The notes beneath the pieces were generated by a model that saw only the letters and a list, made by a program, of their open reading frames with translations, did not search any database and was not told where the DNA came from. A stretch of DNA of 36,060 nucleotides from JACCYQ01 sp036675565 (GTDB taxonomy: Bacteria; Bacteroidota; Bacteroidia; Chitinophagales; Chitinophagaceae). The position numbers were made by a program, and so were the translations under genes. This document shows, piece after piece, positions 33,324-36,060 of this stretch (position 1 is its first letter; each line of letters opens with the position of its first letter). Where the stretch lies: NCBI GenBank assembly GCA_036675565.1, contig JAKFER010000113.1, positions 1 through 36,060 of the forward strand. Reading direction: 5' to 3'.

Positions 33324-34109
33324 ATGAGAACCATTGTTATCCCAACTGATTTTTCGGCAACTGCCAACCATGCTGCTCAATACGCCGCTGAAATGCTCCG
33401 GGGTGAGCATGATGTAAATGTTATTCTTTACCATGTTTATGAAAAAGCCGGCCATTTAACTGCCGTCACAGAATCACTTGAAAACCTGAAGACAGAAATG
33501 TTGAGTAAAGCGATTGTGCGGGTAGAATGTATTGCTGTTGAAGGTGACGATGTGATCGAAGAAATTGAGCGGGTTGTCCGCCATCGCCAGGCCAACCTGG
33601 TGATCATGGGTATCACAGGCAAACATGCCCTGGCCCAAATGTTTATGGGCAGCAATACCCTGAAACTGGTTGACAGCGACCTGGTCCCGGTACTGATCAT
33701 TCCTAATAATGCAACTTTTACCGGTATTAAGAATGTTGCATTGACTTCTGATTTTAAAAATGTAAGAGTCTCTACACCTACAGCACCAATCAAATCTATT
33801 TTACAAATGTTCCGCCCGGCATTTCATATCATCAATGTAGACAGCCTGCATTATGTTTCGCTCACCGATGAATACAAGAAAGAGCGGGATGACCTGGCTC
33901 AGATGTTTAACGAATTCAATCCTGAATTTTATTTCATCGGCTTGAATGATTTTCATGAAGCGATCGATCATTTTGTAAAAGACAAGCAAATTGATATGCT
34001 GATCACCGTTCCACGTAAACACAGCTTCCTTTCATCTTTGTATAAAAGAAGTCATACCAAAACATTGGTGTACCAAAGCACGGTGCCTATATTGGCGACA
34101 CCTGAATAA
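33324..34109 (+). CDS. Tandem universal stress protein (UspA family)
   Basis: 261 aa made of two Usp domains. Domain 1 (1-128) starts MRTIVIPTDFSATANHAAQYAAEM and has the full nucleotide-binding motif G-x2-G-x9-G-S in MGITGKHALAQMFMGSNTLKLV (Gly96-Ser110), so it should bind ATP. Domain 2 (about 133-261) begins NVALTSDFKNV and ends LVYQSTVPILATPE; its motif is degenerate (ITVPRKHSFLSSLYKRSHTKTLVYQ), so it probably no longer binds ATP. Involved in stress survival; mechanism unknown. Single gene with terminator. Confidence 0.93.
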   Translation: MRTIVIPTDFSATANHAAQYAAEMLRGEHDVNVILYHVYEKAGHLTAVTESLENLKTEMLSKAIVRVECIAVEGDDVIEEIERVVRHRQANLVIMGITGKHALAQMFMGSNTLKLVDSDLVPVLIIPNNATFTGIKNVALTSDFKNVRVSTPTAPIKSILQMFRPAFHIINVDSLHYVSLTDEYKKERDDLAQMFNEFNPEFYFIGLNDFHEAIDHFVKDKQIDMLITVPRKHSFLSSLYKRSHTKTLVYQSTVPILATPE

Positions 34110-34114
34110 TTAGA

Positions 34115-34162
34115 CAATAAGACAATTAGACAATTTGGCAATTTGGCAATTTGAAAATTGAT
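34115..34162. repeat. GACAATTT-type simple repeat
   Basis: Short degenerate units TTAGACAATAAGACAATTAG then CAATTTGG and CAATTTG, the same unit type as at 33016-33052 left of the gene. Confidence 0.65.
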
Positions 34163-34170
34163 GTATATAA

Positions 34171-34207
34171 AAAATGGATTAGCAGATTTTGTTAATCCAT
34201 TTTTATT
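34171..34207 (+). terminator. Rho-independent terminator of the universal stress gene
   Basis: Perfect 11-bp stem AAAATGGATTA (34171-34181) / TAATCCATTTT (34193-34203), 11-nt loop, followed by T-rich sequence. It lies 61 bases past the stop. Confidence 0.8.
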
Positions 34208-34224
34208 TGTTTAGCGGTTATAGC

Positions 34225-34325
34225 TTAGTTTGTCAACCCTTCAACCTAATTCCAAATTCCTAATTCCTCGTACATAACCAATCAACTTATCAACCATTCA
34301 ACTATTCAACCAAATTCCAAAAATC
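34225..34325. repeat. TTCAACCA-type simple repeat
   Basis: Degenerate units CCTTCAACC, ATCAACTTATCAACCATTCA, ACTATTCAACC interspersed with AATTCC units, matching the block at 33225-33265. No coding potential in the gap 34110-34428. Confidence 0.6.
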
Positions 34326-34428
34326 ACTACATTTGTTTTTGCCTAAAAACGATTGCTGCATCCTTTTTCAATGTCATCTCTCCAGCACACCGGAGATTTT
34401 TTGGTGCGGTTTCACGCAATAACCATGT

Positions 34429-35376
34429 ATGAAGAATATCAAGTTGATTGAAGTGCCATCTGAGATAGGCGCCGGTACCCGTGGTGCCAGCCTGGGAATA
34501 GAAGCCATCAAAATAGCGGCACTGGATTTTATGAGTAATTTTTTTATTCATTTCCCTTCCGAAAAAATACCACACGAAAATAAATTGTTGCACGAACCCA
34601 TTGAATCGCCTTATGCCAAACGCATCAAAGGCATTGTTTCGATGTATGATAAAGTAAGCAAGGCGGTTTGCGATTCGATGAAGAACAATTTTTTCCCGGT
34701 TGTACTTAGTGGTGATCACAGTACCAGCGGCGCCACCATTGCTGGTATTAAAATGGCCAGGCCAAAAAGTAAACTGGGTGTCATCTGGATCGATGCGCAT
34801 GCTGACCTGCATACACCTTATACTACACCATCAGGTAATATTCATGGGATGCCACTGGCTGCCGCCATTAACGAAGACAATGAAGATTGTGCCGTTCATG
34901 AACTGGATACCGAAACAGCCAAACAATGGGACTACCTGAAAAAAATAGGAAAGATTGCTCCGAAAGTTTTGCCGGAAGATGTGGTTTTTATTTCACTCCG
35001 TGATTTTGAAAAAGAAGAAAAATACCTGATTGATAAATATGGTATGAAGGTGATCACGACTAAAGAATTAAGAACCAAAGGTGCGGAAAACGTTGTGCGT
35101 GCCGTGTTAAGATACTTATCTGATTGTACAGACATTTATGTCAGTTTTGATGTGGATAGTCTTGATGCAGCCATCTCCAAAGGGACAGGAACGCCGGTCA
35201 GTAATGGATTGAGAGAAAGAGAGGCGGAAGACCTGATCAGCAAATTCATGCAAAACAGGAAGATCTGCTGCTTCGAAGTAACCGAAGTGAATCCAACACT
35301 GGATAAAGAAAACCTGATGGCGGAGATCGCGTTCAATATTTTGCAACGCAGCGTGAATTCATTGATGATGAGTTGA
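34429..35376 (+). CDS. Arginase
   Basis: Hydrolyses L-arginine to ornithine and urea with a binuclear Mn centre. Metal ligands visible: His97 (SGDHS), Asp122-x-His124-x-Asp126 (IDAHADLHTP) and Asp241/Asp243 (SFDVDSLD). The motif GTGTPVSNGLREREAEDL matches arginase (GTGTPv.gGl..rE) rather than agmatinase; SLGIEAIKIAALDF near the N-terminus also fits (G...GP..lr.a). Length 315 aa is normal. Single gene; its last 18 bases overlap the end of the convergent SDR gene. Confidence 0.92.
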   Translation: MKNIKLIEVPSEIGAGTRGASLGIEAIKIAALDFMSNFFIHFPSEKIPHENKLLHEPIESPYAKRIKGIVSMYDKVSKAVCDSMKNNFFPVVLSGDHSTSGATIAGIKMARPKSKLGVIWIDAHADLHTPYTTPSGNIHGMPLAAAINEDNEDCAVHELDTETAKQWDYLKKIGKIAPKVLPEDVVFISLRDFEKEEKYLIDKYGMKVITTKELRTKGAENVVRAVLRYLSDCTDIYVSFDVDSLDAAISKGTGTPVSNGLREREAEDLISKFMQNRKICCFEVTEVNPTLDKENLMAEIAFNILQRSVNSLMMS

Positions 35377-36060
35377 TGATTTTTTTAAGGTTTCTTCTAT
35401 AGCAAAAGTTTTTTGCAATCCTTCCATAAAAGAAACGGGTTGATAACCTAAATGGGTAACCGCTTTTTCAATAATGAAACCGGTGCGGGGCGGTCTTTTA
35501 GCTACCTCCACCAAATCTCCTTCATGAATTTTTTTGACCAATGATTCATCCAAACCTAAATGTTGTGCGGTCAATACCGCCATCTGGTAAGGCGTCAGCA
35601 GATCTTTACCTGATATATGCCAAATACCGGTTGCTTTTTTTTGAATGATGGAAACGATGGCGGCGGCCAAATCCTCCACATAGGTAGGTGTTCGGAACTG
35701 GTCGTCAAATATGCTGATTGTTTTTCCTTGAACTAATGATTTTTGAACCATAGTAAGCAGGTTTTCCCTGCCTGCCTGTGGCTTACCATACACCAGTATC
35801 GTTCGCACAATGGCCCAATCATATTCATATTCTTTCACCGCTTCTTCCGCTTCCATTTTTGTTCTTCCATAATAATTTACCGGGTTTGTGGCATCATCTT
35901 CGGCATACGGTCCGGCGTTTCCATCAAAAACAAAATCGGTTGAAACAAAAAGAAAAAAACTTTTATGGGCCGCCGCATTGATCAATAAAGAAACGGTTCC
36001 TTCTACATTCGTAATATAAGCCTGCATCTGGTTCTGTTCGCAAACATCCGGCCTGCTGAT
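35359..36060 (-). CDS. SDR sugar-nucleotide reductase (RmlD-like), N-terminus beyond window
   Basis: The frame continues past the window edge (the codons before Met at 36027 read ISRPDVCEQNQ, in frame and family-like), so the gene is 5'-truncated here and the annotated Met is internal. Visible: ITNVEGTVSLLINAA, VSTDFVFDGNAGPYAEDDATNPVNYYGRTKMEAEEAV with the catalytic Tyr-x-x-x-Lys (YYGRTK), RTILVYGK, FDDQFRTPTYVEDLA and GIWHISGKDLLTPYQMA. This is the extended SDR pattern of dTDP-4-dehydrorhamnose reductase-like enzymes. The NAD-binding GxxGxxG motif should lie upstream. Acts in cytosolic sugar-nucleotide metabolism; rhamnose specificity is not proven. Confidence 0.85.
   Translation of the reverse strand: MSRPDVCEQNQMQAYITNVEGTVSLLINAAAHKSFFLFVSTDFVFDGNAGPYAEDDATNPVNYYGRTKMEAEEAVKEYEYDWAIVRTILVYGKPQAGRENLLTMVQKSLVQGKTISIFDDQFRTPTYVEDLAAAIVSIIQKKATGIWHISGKDLLTPYQMAVLTAQHLGLDESLVKKIHEGDLVEVAKRPPRTGFIIEKAVTHLGYQPVSFMEGLQKTFAIEETLKKSSTHHQ

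Overview
The window looks like a chromosomal segment of a Bacteroidota bacterium, most likely of the Chitinophagaceae type. This is inferred from the low-to-moderate GC, many short lipoproteins with a lipobox Cys, near absence of Shine-Dalgarno sequences, a promoter matching the Bacteroidota TTTG-N20-TAnnTTTG pattern, and families common in that phylum (DUF4153-like, DUF6526-like, 2TM domain, TPR sensor kinases, DPP4-like S9 peptidases). No rRNA, tRNA or CRISPR array was seen.

Layout. 1-2.2 kb: the tail of a DUF3471-type serine hydrolase, two unrecognised cytosolic proteins and a small lipoprotein. 2.3-4.5 kb: a REP-like palindrome, a six-TM class III adenylate cyclase and a conserved lipoprotein. 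4.9-7.9 kb: a plus-strand pair, a TIR-domain membrane protein followed by an outer-membrane beta-barrel protein, ending at a clear terminator. 8.1-14.5 kb: mostly minus-strand single genes (three GNAT acetyltransferases, a lipocalin-like secreted protein, a CYTH protein, an ankyrin protein, an SMP-30 lactonase lipoprotein, a 2TM protein), with two decayed genes between them: a SulP/STAS remnant and an alcohol dehydrogenase remnant. 14.7-22.2 kb: a secreted M48-like metalloprotease, a two-TM protein, a large TPR histidine kinase, a DUF1415 protein and an S9 peptidase. 22.4-26.6 kb: a five-gene plus-strand operon (serine hydrolase, three small membrane proteins, DUF4153-like protein) behind a promoter overlapped by two palindromic operators. 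26.7-29.3 kb: a SnoaL-like lipoprotein, guanine deaminase, a REP-associated transposase between inverted 70-bp hairpin ends, and a gene-free stretch full of inverted repeats. 29.4-36.06 kb: SMC, a tandem universal stress protein flanked by simple-repeat blocks, arginase, and an SDR sugar-nucleotide reductase cut by the window edge.

How the genes work together. Most are independent housekeeping or accessory genes. Two groups look like real functional units. The first is the TIR/beta-barrel pair: a cytosolic NADase-like TIR domain tethered through the inner membrane to periplasmic beta-sandwich domains, encoded next to an outer-membrane protein, so a cell-envelope sensing or defence role is plausible but unproven. 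The second is the repressor-controlled membrane operon at 22.4-26.6 kb, whose regulator is not in the window. The transposase and its hairpins, with a matching solo hairpin 25 kb away, show REP/BIME-type spread in this genome.
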